NCBI RefSeq assembly: GCF_002994745.2 | Contig: NC_037091.1 | Coordinates: forward strand, 25,301,789-25,365,788 | DNA from: Rosa chinensis | Taxonomy: Eukaryota > Streptophyta > Magnoliopsida > Rosales > Rosaceae | Length of the DNA: 64,000 nt | Direction of reading: 5' to 3' | Part shown: in pieces, positions 23,697 to 35,337 of the stretch | Layout: every line of letters begins with the position of its first letter | How positions within the stretch are numbered: the stretch's first letter is position 1 | Position numbers and translations under genes: made by a program | The notes under the pieces: generated by a model | Told to the model about the DNA's origin: nothing | Databases searched by the model: none | The model's input: only the letters and a program-made list of their open reading frames with translations

Positions 23697-25988
23697 ATGA
23701 AGTACGACAAACCCACAGTTTGTGTTCTTGATGCTTCAACCTACGTTGGCTTTTGGATTCTCAAAGGATTACTTGCTCGAGGCTTCAGAGTTCACGCAGC
23801 TACCCAGAAGAATGGTAAGCATTTGCACTATTGTGAAATGTTTATTAAGACTGAATTTGATCGAGGATTATCTTATACAAGTTAGTTTCAGTTATCTCGA
23901 TCTAATCGTTCGGTTTTAACCATATGATCCATGCAGGGGAAACAGAGATTCAGAAGAGAATTAGGGAAATGGAGAAGGAAGAAGAGAGATTAGTAGTTTT
24001 CTCTGTTGATGTTTTGGATTATCATAGCATTGTTTTGGCTTTGAAAGGTTGCTCTGCTGTGTTCTGTTGTCTAGACAGTCCAGAAGCATACGATGTACGT
24101 AATGTTATTTCTAAATACATTCCCTCTTATTTTCCATCTTATTTCTACGTTCATGGTGATAATTATCAATTTTCTGGCTCTGTTAGGAAAAAATGGTGAA
24201 TTTGGAGGTGAGAGGAGCAATCAATGTTGTTGAAGCATGTGCTCAGACAGACAGCGTGGAGAAGATTTTGTTCTCTTCTTCGTTGGCTGCAGCAATATGG
24301 AAGGAGGACATTTCTTCTGAGAAGGATGTGGATGAAAAGTCATGGAGTGATCCAGAATTCTGCAGGAAATTGAAGGTCATCTTCTATATATATATTTTTT
24401 TAATAGGGAGTGGGAAGTTATTTACAGGAGTGGGTAGTTTTTTATGGAATGATAGAAGTTGGTAGTTTAATTATCTGTTTCTCATTTTCACCTTTTTTTT
24501 ATTTATATTTTCTGTTTATTTTGTAATTTGACTATATCACCCCTATCTGTTTTATGAGTTGTATAGTTTTTTAATATTTCAGGGTCATTTTGGTACATTT
24601 TTTTCTATTTTGGCTAACAAATCTTTTTCTCTTAATAATAGTATAGATAGATATTTGTTTTTCTCTATCTAATTTTGTCTTTTTTTTTTCTCAAATTATA
24701 TATTTTCACATGGGGAGTTTTCTTGTCACCCCTTAGTGCTAATATAATTTAGGTAAGCTATATTCATTTTCGCAACCTCTCAATTATTTTGTCAGCCAAA
24801 TAAGATCCTTAGTGGTAGCGCTGCCATGGCAAGCACCTTATATATGTTTACCACCACATCAGAGCACCTATGTCATGTCGTAAAGAGGACATGATCCGGT
24901 GGTCAAAATTATCAGTGTTTTTCTTCTTCATCTTTTTTTTTTTTTTTTTTTTTTTAATATAGTTTAGGTATTTTTGGTACGTCAATTTCTCAAAAGTAAG
25001 CATCTAATCTATACACAATTAGCAAAGAAAAACAAAGGTATACTGTACAGGCACTAGTTACAATATGTTAATATTGAACTTAGTTTTGTATTTTCTTCTT
25101 TGTAGTTGTGGTATGCCTTGGCAAAGACACAATCGGAACAGGCTGCTTGGGCTCTATCAATGGACCGGACTCTTAAGATGGTCTCTATAAATTCTGGACT
25201 AGTCCTTGGGCCTAGTGTCACACAACAAAATCCGCGAACAACCATGTCATATCTTAACGGTCGGTATAGTTTAAAAATAATCTTGTTGCAAAATAGTTTG
25301 GCATGTTATTTTATCAAACCAATAACCACGTACAAAGTGTTCTTGAGATAAGTGGTCTACTTTGATACATGAACTTCATTTTCTATCTTCAAGTTGCTAA
25401 TTTTCATCATCGGTTTTACGGACTCCTTGCAGGAGCTGCTCAAATGTATGAAAATGGTGTACTAGCGTTTGTCGACGTGGATTTTCTTGTAAATGTTCAT
25501 ATTCGAGCTCTAGAGGACCAGTCTGCTTGCGGGAGATATTTCTGCTTCAGTCACATGGTGAATACTGAGGACGAAGCTGTTAAGCTTGCACAGAGCTTGA
25601 GTCCTTTAATATCTTTACCACCAAGGTATGCATAAGAACTCTAAACTCTTTGACTATATATGAAGAACCCTAATCAAGCAGTAACATAGTCATAAATTGA
25701 ATCTGATCGAAGATCCCGCACTAGACATGTTCAGTTTCTAAATTTATAAATATTTGTTCAAGAAATTCTATCAAATATTTTTCCTTTGTTCTTTAATAGT
25801 GGAAATTGAATTGCAATGTTAGGTGAGCCTGTTGTTCGAAAAAAAAAAAGAAAAAAAAAGAGAAGACAATATTGAGAGGTAGTGATCCTTTTGTTATGTG
25901 CAGGTATCATTACGAAGGGAGTGAGGCACATATCGAGCGATTGAGGACTAAGAAGTTGAGCAAGCTGGTTGAGGGAGCTGCCTATTAG
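23697..25988 (+). CDS. Cinnamoyl-CoA-reductase-like short-chain dehydrogenase (extended SDR), intact
   Basis: Six exons with GT-AG introns and a continuous frame: 23,697-23,814, 23,937-24,094, 24,187-24,375, 25,106-25,259, 25,433-25,625, 25,904-25,988 (897 nt, 298 aa). An NAD(P)-binding Rossmann fold is expected, but the N-terminal glycine motif reads VCVLDASTYVGF (residues 8-19), keeping only the last Gly. Catalytic Ser lies in FSSSLAA; Tyr158 and Lys162 in WYALAK. True cinnamoyl-CoA reductases have an NWYCYGK signature, absent here, so lignin CCR activity is not supported. It fits the clade of Arabidopsis At4g30470 (from memory), where the same DASTYVGF variant occurs. Probably cytosolic; substrate unknown. 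An upstream ATG at 23,660 terminates after five codons, so the start at 23,697 is preferred. Confidence 0.92.
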
Positions 25989-26219
25989 AATATGAGGAGA
26001 TGTTAATTACTCTTTTATCAATTGTAGTTTTTAGATCTCTCATCGTTTTCTTTTTTAATTGAAATTTTATATTAGTGAAGTATGTGCATAGCCTTATTTT
26101 TATTTATTTATTTATTTATTTTCTTTTTGGATCAGATGGTTAAGAGCATCTAAGTTTGTATCACATACAAAAAGTTCGATTAAATTTATAAATGTTAGAG
26201 ATACCAAAATTACAAAATA
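25989..26219. other. 3' flank of reductase-like gene
   Basis: AT-rich; no gene. Contains a (TTTA)n run near 26,098-26,120. Confidence 0.5.
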
Positions 26220-26640
26220 ATGTGGTTCGCTTTGTTCATACCAAATGTTCATCCACATGTGCAGATCATCCTAGTAAATTTTCAGGTTCTGGTTCACCGT
26301 GGTTTGGCCATAAATGCTGCCATAATTTGTACAGCTCCGGTTTTACAGTTTTTGTCTTCTAGTGAAGAAACTTGTATGGATTTTTTGAAGGTCTTCCACT
26401 CCGAACTAGCTCTTTTATTCTTCATAAGAAATGATACTCAGGATATCTAAAATCTCTCTACAACATTTCAGCTCATTTGGAGTTCATTTGGTCAGGCTGC
26501 CACTTCTTCTTTCTTACGTAGCTCGGTTTCTCTTAGTCGGAGTAGGAAAAGGTGCTAAGATTGACTTTTTAGTGCCTTTTCAAGCTTATCCATCATTTCC
26601 TAGTATGATAAGGAAAACATAATAAATATATCTAAATAAA
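26220..26640 (-). repeat. Diverged fragment of the Athila-type LTR
   Basis: Same word order as 46,660-46,990 of the palindrome's right arm: the GAAGGTCTTCCACTCC, CTCTTTTATTCTTCATA and TTTCAGCTCATTTGG-AGTTCATTTG-TCAGG segments, then GGAGTAGGAA. Much more diverged than the two arms are from each other, so it is an older independent insertion of the same family. Confidence 0.75.
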
Positions 26641-28083
26641 CACAAAGGTTAAGTAAAAGTGCAAGATTAGGAGAATAATTACTAGGTAATTATGAACCTA
26701 ACACAACCTCCAGCTGCCGCACCAGTCATGTTTGGTTCGTCTGGACATCGCCGCCACGCCTCTAGTCACCATTTATTCAATCGTCGACTGTGGAGAGAGA
26801 ATTAATGCTAAGTAGTCTTGGGTTTTTCGGGGGTTCTGACACGTTTTCCGGTGACTTCGATTATCTTTGGCCATGCATGAGGTATGAAACTCGACCTCCT
26901 CATCATGCTCTACACATTGATATACTTGGTTTTGGTTATGGTTGAGTTTTGATCAAATTGGGTTTTTGGGAGGTTTCGGTTGCCATCACATTTACAATTT
27001 TGGTAGCGACTTTGGAGCTTCCTGGTTTAACTTCGATGATGTTACTTGTCCTAGAACGAACAATTAAGGCCAAGTCATCTTGAAAAGCAGAAAGTGTAAT
27101 CGAATTGAAATGAAGGTAAGGCAATTCTCCTATTCTGATTCAATTGATGGGTCAGATTCGTGTTAATCTTATCAATTCTATATGTTAACATAGATAGAGT
27201 AATTCATCGGCTTAGCTACTCTTCATCGAAGGACAGAGTCTGTTTGGACACGTCGTCTGGTTTTGTTTTGACATTGATTTGAGGCGAGCTAGATTCTAGC
27301 TAGTTAGCTTTGGTGAAGAGGTTGTTATTGCCATTCTAATTGGTTTATGTGAATACTTGAGTTAAACGCGTAAAGGTTGATTGTTTGGGCTTATTGGAAT
27401 TTAAGGCTTGTTTTCAGGAAGCAAAGAATTAGAATCCAAAATATGGATTCTTTAGTTAATCAAGTTATGTGAGTATTGCATAACCTGGAGATTGATTGGT
27501 TCTTGTAGTCAAAAGTATGCAAATTGGGGTGTAATGGTGCTTTGAAAAAACATGTTCATTGAAATATTGTTAAGGATATTGAGGGAAAATTGTGATTAGG
27601 TGCCCTTAGTAATTTTTGGGTGCACTTAATGTGAAAATGAAATTGTGTCAATTTGAGAAATGTCTTGATACATGATTGGTCAAAAGTCTAAGAGTGGTAA
27701 ATGGTAATGAGTTTGATGAATTGACAATTGAAGTTATTATGTTAGAATCTAGGACTCCAGTTACTTAAGGAACTGAAGTACAGAAAGTGTTAGGACGACA
27801 TGAAGCAAAAGTTTCAGAATCCATATAGGGGACTCGAACTCTCAGTTAGTTGTTTTTCTCGCATTTGCTATTTGTTTTGATGTATGAAAAATATATCGAT
27901 TGTTTAAAAGATACTTTTAAGATAACGAGTGTGTGAGAAATATGATCGCTGTGGATTACGAGCAGTCAGGTAGTCGATGACTTCCAAATAAGTTGGATTC
28001 ATCCCAAAATCCTTACAGTTAGGCTATATGTGACAAAAGAATCTGGTTGGGTAATAAGAAGGTTCGACATAAAACCCTACCCC
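26641..28083. other. Intergenic, no gene seen
   Basis: AT-rich sequence with only short ORFs. Possibly old repeat DNA; I recognise no element. Confidence 0.4.
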
Positions 28084-28086
28084 TTA

Positions 28087-28462
28087 GGGCAACTCCAACC
28101 ATGTGGGTTCTATCCCATATTTGAGACCCATATAGCACTTGGGCTCTCCAATAATCCATTTTAGGGGGAGTTGGTCCCAAAAGTATAGGACTTAGTCTCA
28201 AACCAAGTCATAAATATGTGACTTTTCCAGATGCAGGACCATAAACAGTAATGCGGGGCCATGCAATTAAATTAACATATTTTTAATATAATATTCATAA
28301 TATTATACTCATATTAAATTTTAATCAAGAATAGTGAAAATAATATCACATATAGCACCTCATAGTTGGAGATGAGAATTGGGTGCTATATGAACAATGC
28401 AAGAAAGAGGTGTTAAATTGAGTATAGCACCCCCAAATGAGACTTCATGGTTAGAATTGCCC
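28087..28462. mobile_element. MITE, PIF/Harbinger (Tourist)-like
   Basis: 376 bp with terminal inverted repeats GGGCAACTCCAACCATG (left) and, reversed, GGGCAATTCTAACCATG (right), flanked by the 3-bp duplication TTA (28,084-28,086 and 28,463-28,465). No coding capacity. The 3-bp TTA target and GGGC termini fit Harbinger-type MITEs. Confidence 0.85.
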
Positions 28463-28559
28463 TTAGTATCATTATAATTATCTGGAAAGTAAGGAGGCGT
28501 TATCGTCATTTTGATAAAGGGGACTATATAAAACCCTAAAGAGACGAGCAGAGAGCAAC

Positions 28560-29917
28560 ACTTTCTTGAATCTTAACGTACACTCTCTTGATTTATATCA
28601 ATCTAGATCTCGATCACTCTGTCTATCTCTAGATTTCGCTCTATCTATCTGATACGGGAAGCGTGAACACGATAGTAAGGGGCTCCTCCGTCAAGCGTCG
28701 AAAGCCATATGAGATAAGCTAGAATCCACTAGCAATTACGGACACAGCCGTAAGAAACATAGAGAAACTTCTCTAATATTTGGTTTTTTTATTGATAACT
28801 TGAATGAAAATTACAATCTAAGAGGTGCCTTATATATAGGGCACATAGCATAAACCTAATACAACTAGAAAACAAAAAGAATAATTTATTATAGACTAAA
28901 ACTAGAAAACCGAATTAAACCTCATTAAATAAAAATCAGAAATAGAATCCTAGATACTAAAGAATATTATGCAAATATATAATTGGAATCCCAACCAAGA
29001 TTTTGTTCGAGAATCCCCATATATCCAAAATAGTAATTTATGATTAATTCAATCATTAAGAAGTCTGTTTGAATACCAGTTTTCAATATTCAAATTATTC
29101 TTCTTGATGTGAAGACGCTTCTTTCTTTTCGAGATTCTTTGTTGAAATTGGCTAAAATCTCATCCTACATCAGTCTCCTTCACTTGAAAAGAACTCGACC
29201 TCGAGTCCCTCTTGAATGCAACTCGATCATTACTAGGAATAAAACATGATAAGCCATCAACTTCAATATTCTCGAAATTAAAAGGCATCACCATGAATCC
29301 AATACCGTAGACAAGTTTAGAATAAGCATCTTGAAACTTGAACTCCTCCACTTGAAAAGGAATGGGCAATGACTTTCTCCTTGGGTTGATCTTGAACACA
29401 ATTAGTCATGCATGACATGGATATCGATGTGATGAATGAATCAACTTCCTTATCCTTAATGAGTTTCTCTTCAATCTTTAAAGTGGCTTCTTCATGTTCC
29501 TTTTCACACACCTCAGGATGGTCATTCTTGATGTTCTTCCTTCCAGGCTTGATTTTAATTTTGTGCTACTCCCACCTACATAAATATGTGTTGTCTTTGC
29601 AATAACCACCTTTGACGCTTTCATGCCATGGTCTTCCAAAAAGCACATAAGTGTCGTCCATGTCAATCACATGACAAGTAATCTCTTCTTTATAAAATTT
29701 TCCCATAGAGACAGGAACTTTACAAACCTCTGTTACTTGTGCATATTCATCATCTCCAAATGGAATCCAGTATGAATCCCTTAGCTTCACTATCGGTAAT
29801 TGAAAATAATCCACAACTTTGTTTGTGACAAAGTTCTCTCGTAGACCACTGTCAATTATTACAGAGCATATCTTGTCTTTGATGATACATGTAGTTCGGA
29901 AGTCGTCGTACATGTAT
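28560..29917 (-). mobile_element. Ty3/gypsy remnant (antisense) with gag-pro region
   Basis: 28,560-29,160 has no ORF and may be LTR or leader sequence; 29,160-29,560 holds broken gag-pro linker sequence on the minus strand; the protease lies at 29,566-29,913. Truncated at 29,917 against a family A 3' end. Confidence 0.6.
29566..29913 (-). pseudogene. Ty3/gypsy retropepsin-like protease fragment
   Basis: Frame open for 115 codons. Hallmarks: SVIIDSGLRENFV (aspartic protease Asp-Ser-Gly), FQLP, VTEVCKVPVSMG and the end motif YVLFGRPWH. These are typical of the gag-linked protease of plant Ty3 elements. RT and integrase are absent from this remnant. Not a host gene. Confidence 0.8.
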
Positions 29918-30501
29918 CAGTTGAGAGTCAGAGCATATGGGTTTTAGTTTTGAGTTAACGTATGTGAGCATGATATTGTAGGACATGAACTTGATGTTTG
30001 TGGTGATAATTGCATATCGATTTTGTAGGTTGAGATGGTTTAAGCATGTGTTATGTTGGTTGTTTGGAGTTTACTCACACGATCTTTCATAAGCTTACCG
30101 AGTTTGTTATTTCAATCCGGTACACTATTCAATGGTGTAGGGGTCTATCTTGCAGGTTAGGGTGAACGTGATGGAGCTGTGGTCCCTTGCCGTTGCAGTC
30201 ATGAGTTTAGCAACTTAATTGTTGTATGCACTTGTTAGTCTTCCGTTGTGTAGTGAGTGGGGTGGGATTGTTTAATTATTGAATGGCTATTCAGTTTAGT
30301 TTGTAAACTTGATGCAATGTAATATAAGACTCTATTGGATGAGTCTGTATTGACATTGTATGTTCATGACATCTTTACTTGCTGTTTTTTAAAGAAAATT
30401 TTTCCTAGCTAGTGTTTTATATTGATGTCTAAACCATCACGCCTGGAGTATTTGTGATTGTTATTTATTTATTATTTGTGCTTGAAAATCAGGACGTGAC
30501 A
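29918..30501 (+). repeat. Family A copy 4 (3' end)
   Basis: Matches 9540-10,122 of copy 1 in order: the CATAAGCTTACCGAGTTTGTT segment, then CACTATTCAATGGTGTAGGGG, GTCTGTATTGACAT and the terminus GGACGTGACA. Truncated on the left. Confidence 0.8.
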
Positions 30502-30784
30502 CACATATTATGTGAATCCTTAAATACATAACAAATTAAAAGGCCAGATGAACCCCATTAGGTTAATTGGTAGGTTATTATAGTAACAAAATCGATATTT
30601 ATTTTCTTGTCTTAAATTGATTATGGATTCTTTCCCATCACTAATGTTCGAGAAAATTAGAAAATGAATATTGATGACATCAATCAGATGATGGATGTTC
30701 CTATTTATTTATTTAATTTTTTTCATTATTTTTTGAGCCAATAAAGTTGTACCTACACAAAATTCTCCATTTCTAATTCCACTA

Positions 30785-31008
30785 GAAGTAGGACAAGTCG
30801 GAAACCCTCTGTTTATGCAAGATCATGCCAACCCTCAACATGGTAGTCAGATAAAGTGTCGACCAGGGAGACCTAGAAAATCTAACAAGCTTAGCTGTAG
30901 CAGTGGCAATACTTCTAATTCTAGGAGAGGGAGAAGAATCAATAAGGGTAGGCCACACTGGTTGCCACAAGGTTGGAAGATCATAGAAAGAATTCGCAAG
31001 AGTGGTAG
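30785..31008 (+). pseudogene. Methyl-CpG-binding-domain (MBD) gene exon, cut by LTR insertion
   Basis: The plus strand encodes a basic segment with an AT-hook-like core (CRPGRPRKS), a second RRGRR cluster and then LPQGWKIIERIRKSG. The last piece is the start of an MBD domain (family pattern LPxGW...RKSG). The exon may begin at an acceptor-like TTCCACTAG near 30,784. Coding stops exactly where the Ty3 LTR starts (31,009), and the rest of the MBD fold does not reappear after the other LTR at 49,770, so either a deletion accompanied the insertion or only a fragment was here. MBD proteins bind methylated CpG in chromatin. Confidence 0.6.
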
Positions 31009-31414
31009 TGTTGATGTTCAGAATACCGCCATATGATGTTGGCTTCCAATAACATGGACTAGCATCCAATCTTCTGATAGGTGTAGAGTTTACGAAGTCT
31101 CGCTAATCTGTCAAGAGAAATACAACGGCGTCAAGAGGGGAGACCACGGTTGGCGGTCTTTCGCTCCTCTGATGCTGAAGTTAGACGATGTACTTGTATT
31201 GACAAATGTAGCGGTAGATAGCTATTAAATGCATAATGAATGAAGAGAGAGAAGTAGACCTTTTATAGGTGAAATAGTGAGTTACCTCACTCTTGTTTTC
31301 AATGTGGGACTGATACACTTCAATTTGCTGAGTTTTGGTCCTTTCTGCAGAGACAACTTTGGGTAGTGCGTGTCGGCGCGTCAAGGCATATTTCGGCCTA
31401 GAGTTGGCTTGCCA
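31009..31414 (-). repeat. Ty3 3' LTR
   Basis: 406 bp, TG...CA on either strand (plus strand TGTTGATGTTCA ... CTTGCCA). Near-identical layout to 49,365-49,769. Confidence 0.9.
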
Positions 31415-32226
31415 GTTGTGAGTCACTGAAAATGTCGACACTTTCTGCTCCACAATCGATGGTTAACAATAGCCCTGTGATAAGTGCTTCATATTCCGCC
31501 ATGTTGTTGGAGGTCTTGAAATCAAACTTGAGGGTGTACTCTAAGTTAAGTCTCCCTGGTCCGGTGAGGATGATACCGGTGCCACAAGCCTTGGCGCATG
31601 CGGAACCATCTATATAGAGATTCCATTGTGATGGTGTCTTTGCTTGAGTGGTTTCAGTTTGTTGAATGCTGCCCTCCGACATTGCATCAGTGGTATGTTC
31701 CGGCTGTGGTTCTGTTGGCTCTGCTATGAAATCAGCAACAGCCTGTCCCTTGATAGCGGTTCTTAGCTTGTAATCGATGTAGAACTCGCTGAGTTCTATT
31801 GCCCATTTGCTGAGGTGTCCTGAGTGTTCCAGACTTTGGAGTACTTGCTTTAGCTGTTGATTTGTGAGAACATGGATTGTATGTGCTTGGAAATATTGAC
31901 GCAACCTTCTAGCGGCCATTATGAGTGTTAGCGCAAGTTGCTTAAGTGGCGGGTACCTTGTTTCGGCTCTATTCATACCTCTACCGGCGTAGAATACTGG
32001 CAATTCTTCTGATGCCTCCCTGCGGACAATTGCGCAGCTGATGGCGAACTTGGATACTGCTAGGTAGATGTATAGTATTTTGCTCAATACTGGAGTTGAG
32101 AGTAGCGGAACGGAGGCCAAGTATTCCTTGAGGCCCTGAAATGCCGCCTCACAATCAGGCATCCAATCTACCACTTTGCAATGAGACCGCTTCATTGCCT
32201 TGAAGAAGGGTAGGCATTTGTCAGTA
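31415..32226 (-). pseudogene. Ty3 RNase H and RT connection fragment
   Basis: Minus-strand frame of about 270 codons: LPFFKAMKRS, then the tether domain with FYAGRGMNRAETRYPPLKQLAL, SKWAIELSEF, and a second RNase H with LYIDGSA (Asp), NMAEYEALITGL (Glu) and SVDIFSDSQL (Asp). It ends at the LTR. A retrotransposon part, not a host gene; its upstream half lies beyond the Pack-MULE at 33,831. Confidence 0.9.
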
Positions 32227-32453
32227 GGGGCCGTGACCACTTACCCAATTTCAGCTTAAGAATTGCCCACTTACTTCACTAAGAGTTTTTTAACCTCATT
32301 TACCCAATCTAACATCTATTGAAAGTATTGCCCTCATTTTAATTAATAAATTACACTCATCTCTCTCTCCCTCCCTCCCTTCTTCGATCTATTCTCTCTC
32401 TCCTCCCCCTCACCGATTTCTCTCTCTCTTTCTCTCAACTCGTCTCAGACTCT

Positions 32454-32693
32454 CTTGGCAAAAGCACTTCAGCTTCTTCGCCAGGCCCCGGAGGCCTCGA
32501 TCTAACCCATGCCTTCTTCAAGCCCATCCACAGCGCCACCCCTCCCTCCTCCTCCAACTGCCAGACCAAGATCTCCATCATCAGCGCCGGCAACGTTGGC
32601 ATGGCCATCGCCTAGACCATCCTAACCCAGGACCTCCAAAGCTCGTCCTTGTTGAAACCATACCCGACAAGCTCTGCAGCGAGATGCTTGACC
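32454..32693 (+). pseudogene. Captured L-lactate dehydrogenase 5' exon, copy 1
   Basis: The plus frame from 32,454 reads SASSPGPGGLDLTHAFFKPI, then QTKISIISAGNVGMAIA, a stop (TAG), TILTQDL. This is the N-terminus and NAD-binding GxGNVGMA motif of plant L-lactate dehydrogenase. A small deletion after TQDL shifts the frame, and the next segment (DKL-SEMLD) is in another frame. Pseudogene fragment with no intact ORF. Confidence 0.85.
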
Positions 32694-32797
32694 ACTGGTC
32701 ACCGGAGAAGAAGAAGAAGAGTCCGACAAGGTCTCTTCCAATAATCGTTTTATTGCCATCGTTTTATTGTCACCGGAGAAGAATAAGAAGAAGAGTC

Positions 32798-32905
32798 CGG
32801 CAACGTCGGCATGGCCATCGCCCATACCATCCTAACCCAGGACCTCCGAAGCTTGTCCTCGTCGACGCCATACCCGACAAGCTCCGTGGTGAGATGCTTG
32901 ACCTC
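32798..32905 (+). pseudogene. Captured L-lactate dehydrogenase exon, copy 2
   Basis: Second, shorter copy of the same stretch: NVGMAIA-TILTQDL, then in another frame KLVLVDAIPDKLRGEMLDL. It shares with copy 1 the small deletion after the QDL codons and the neighbouring GGAGAAGAAGAAG-AGTCCG sequence, so it arose by tandem duplication inside the element after capture. Confidence 0.85.
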
Positions 32906-33184
32906 GACTGCATCTCCGATTGCGAGCGCCGCTGCCACGAGAAGAAAACCTCCTACGCTCCGCCGCCATGCCAGGGTCGTCATCCGAAGCTCCACGCGGC
33001 AACCACAGTTCGGGTCTGGGCTTTGCTCCGAGTCGGGGCTCTGACGCTGTAGTTCAGGCTTCTCTTCTTTTTTTTTTTTCCTCTTCTTACTAGTAAAATG
33101 CGTAGGAGGCCTCCAATGGTTGTTGCAGTGGTTTATTTCTCCAAAAAATTGGCCGATTTCAATATGAGATATTGCTAGCAGTGA

Positions 33185-33480
33185 TTGTTTTGTTTATTAT
33201 GATTTGGTTGGACAATAATAAAATCATTAGTGGGCAATAAAACGATTATTGGAATATAATAATAAAATTATTGGGGACAGTAAAAAGATTATTGGGGGGC
33301 AATAATAAGATTATTGCAGGGCAATAATAAGATTATTAGGGGGGCAATAATAAGATTATTTATTTGGATAACCATACTAAAACTTTCAAAATTATAAACA
33401 TCTTCATTTTTCATTAATTATTGATCCCTAATAGACTTGTTATTGGGGGATAATAATATGATTACTGGGCATATAATATG
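33185..33480. repeat. GGCAATAATAAGATTATT tandem repeats in Pack-MULE
   Basis: About eight units of 22-30 bp such as TTGGGGGGCAATAATAAGATTA. Same core as the motif dispersed in the large MULE. Confidence 0.85.
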
Positions 33481-33830
33481 ATTTCTAGTCACTAGTACGG
33501 TAGCCGGATTCGGGATTTCGGTGAACAGTCGCCGAATTCTGGTCACTAGGCGTCAGATTCCAGTTACCGGTCGCCAGATTCCCATCACCGAAGTCGGCGG
33601 CCGGCCACTGGTCACCGGAGTTCGGCAAGGTGGAGGATGACTTCTCCCTCTAAGTGAGAAAGAAAGAGAGGGCAAAAAAGTCCCAAAAATAAATAAAAAA
33701 GAATTAATTGGGTATTAGGGAAATAATCTCTTAGAGTGTTTTGGGTAAACGAGGTTAAAAAACTGTTAGTGGAGCAAGTGGACAATTTTTGAGCTGAAAT
33801 TGGGTAAATGATCATTTCCCCTTATCAGTA

Positions 33831-35337
33831 AGCCTGGAGATGAACCGGAAAAGAGCCGTTAACTTTCCCTGCAGACTTTGTACCTCAACTTTTTTCTCCA
33901 GAGATTTCATGTTTATGACTGCCTGTACTTTGTCGGGGTTAGCCTCTAGTCCCTGCTCACTGACTATGTATCCGAGGAACTTGCTGGCGGTCATGCCAAA
34001 GAAACATTTTTCTGGATTCAGGCGCATTCCATATGCTAGCAATATGGCAAAGATGATGCGGAGGTTAGCCACATGACCACAAGCTTTTATGCTTTTGACA
34101 AGCATGTCGTCGACATATACCTCAATGATCTTACCCAAGTGTTTTGCAAACATTGCGTTCATCAACCATTGGTATGTGGCTCCGGCATTCTTGAGGCCAA
34201 AGGGCATGACATTGTAGCAATATAAACCCTTGTCGGTGGTAAATGTTGTGCAATCCTGGTCGCTGGGATGCATCTTTATCTGGTTGTAGCCAGAAAAGAC
34301 GTCCATCATGCTGAGTAGCTCATGCCCTGCTGTTGCGTCAACCAACTGGTCAATGCGAGATAGCGGGAAGCTATCCTTGGGCATGCCTTATTTAAACCTT
34401 TGAAGTCAACACACATCCGCCACTTCCCGGTAGGTTTCTTTACCATTACCACATTGGAGATCTATTGTAGATAATGAACCTGACGAATGAAGTCTATGTT
34501 GCGCAACTTGGTTATTTCTTCCCTAATGGCCCGATATCTTTCTTCTTCAAATGCCCGTCACTTCTGTTTGACAGGATAAAAGGATGGCTTGATGCTGAGC
34601 TTATGTTGAATTATGTCGGGAGAGATCCCTGACATGTCGGCATATGACCATGCAGATAATGAGGTATTTTCATTAAAAAACTGGGTGAGTTCAATAGCTA
34701 TCTCAGGGGAGAGCTGGGCTCCGATACGCACAGTCCTCTCTGAGTGCTCGTTGGAGATGCTTACAATGCGGAGCGATGTTTCTGGGTTGACAAGCTCCTT
34801 TCTATAATATTTTTCCTTGTCAACTCTGGGGTCGTCAATTTTATCCGTCAACTGTGGTGTATTAGCTACTATTAAAATTTCATGGCGGCCTCTTGACCTC
34901 GACACTGTTGTTGAGTAACACTCCCATGCAATTGATTGGCTTCCCCTGACCGACCCAGTGCCGTTAGGTGTTGGGAATTTCATGAGTAGCATGTACCCAG
35001 CGATGATGCATTTGAGTTTGTTGAGAGCTGGGAGACCGAAAATGGAGTTCTATGAGCTTAAGCAATCTACCACAATGAACTCAGTATGTATTTCCACCGT
35101 ACACGGGACTGTCCCAGTGGATATGTGTATATAATCTGACCCCAGAGGTTGGTCTGACCCCAGAGGTTGGGTTACATCTCCGTAAAAGTTAAGTAGTGGC
35201 TCGTGGTCTTGCAGAAGTTTATTGTTGCGATGTAGTTGCTTGTAACAACAGTTGAATATGACATTAACGGCTGACCCGCTATCTACCAGTACCCTTCTGA
35301 CAGACAACCTGTCGAGGACTGCATCTATCAGGAATGG
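33831..35337 (-). pseudogene. Ty3 protease and reverse transcriptase, broken
   Basis: Minus strand. Protease RRVLVDSGSAVNVIF at about 35,300-35,250; RT entry VVMVKKPTGKWRMCVDF at about 34,460; frame change near 34,385; then DSFPLSRIDQLVDATAG, FSGYNQIKMH, MPFGLKNAGATYQ, catalytic YVDDMLVK (about 34,100) and FLGYIVSEQG. Additional stops lie between protease and RT. The Athila block cuts the protease from gag at 35,338, and the Pack-MULE cuts the RT end at 33,831. Confidence 0.9.

Larger units (their letters stand above)
32227..33821. mobile_element. Pack-MULE, 1.6 kb, with captured lactate dehydrogenase sequence
   Basis: Termini are inverted repeats: left GGGGCCGTGACCACTTACCC, right (reversed) GGGGAAATGATCATTTACCC, continuing as similar sequence for about 70 bp. 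Target duplication TTGTCAGTA (32,218-32,226) versus TTATCAGTA (33,822-33,830), 9 bp with one mismatch. It lies between SRLTDK and LPFF of the Ty3 RT, so removing it restores the order of the host element. It has no transposase. The ends and the G6CAATAAT repeats match the 9.6 kb MULE, so it is a non-autonomous relative. Confidence 0.92.

Noticed and set aside
32750..32995. Minus-strand 81-codon ORF with a hydrophobic start
   Set aside because: Antisense to the captured lactate dehydrogenase copy; no independent support.
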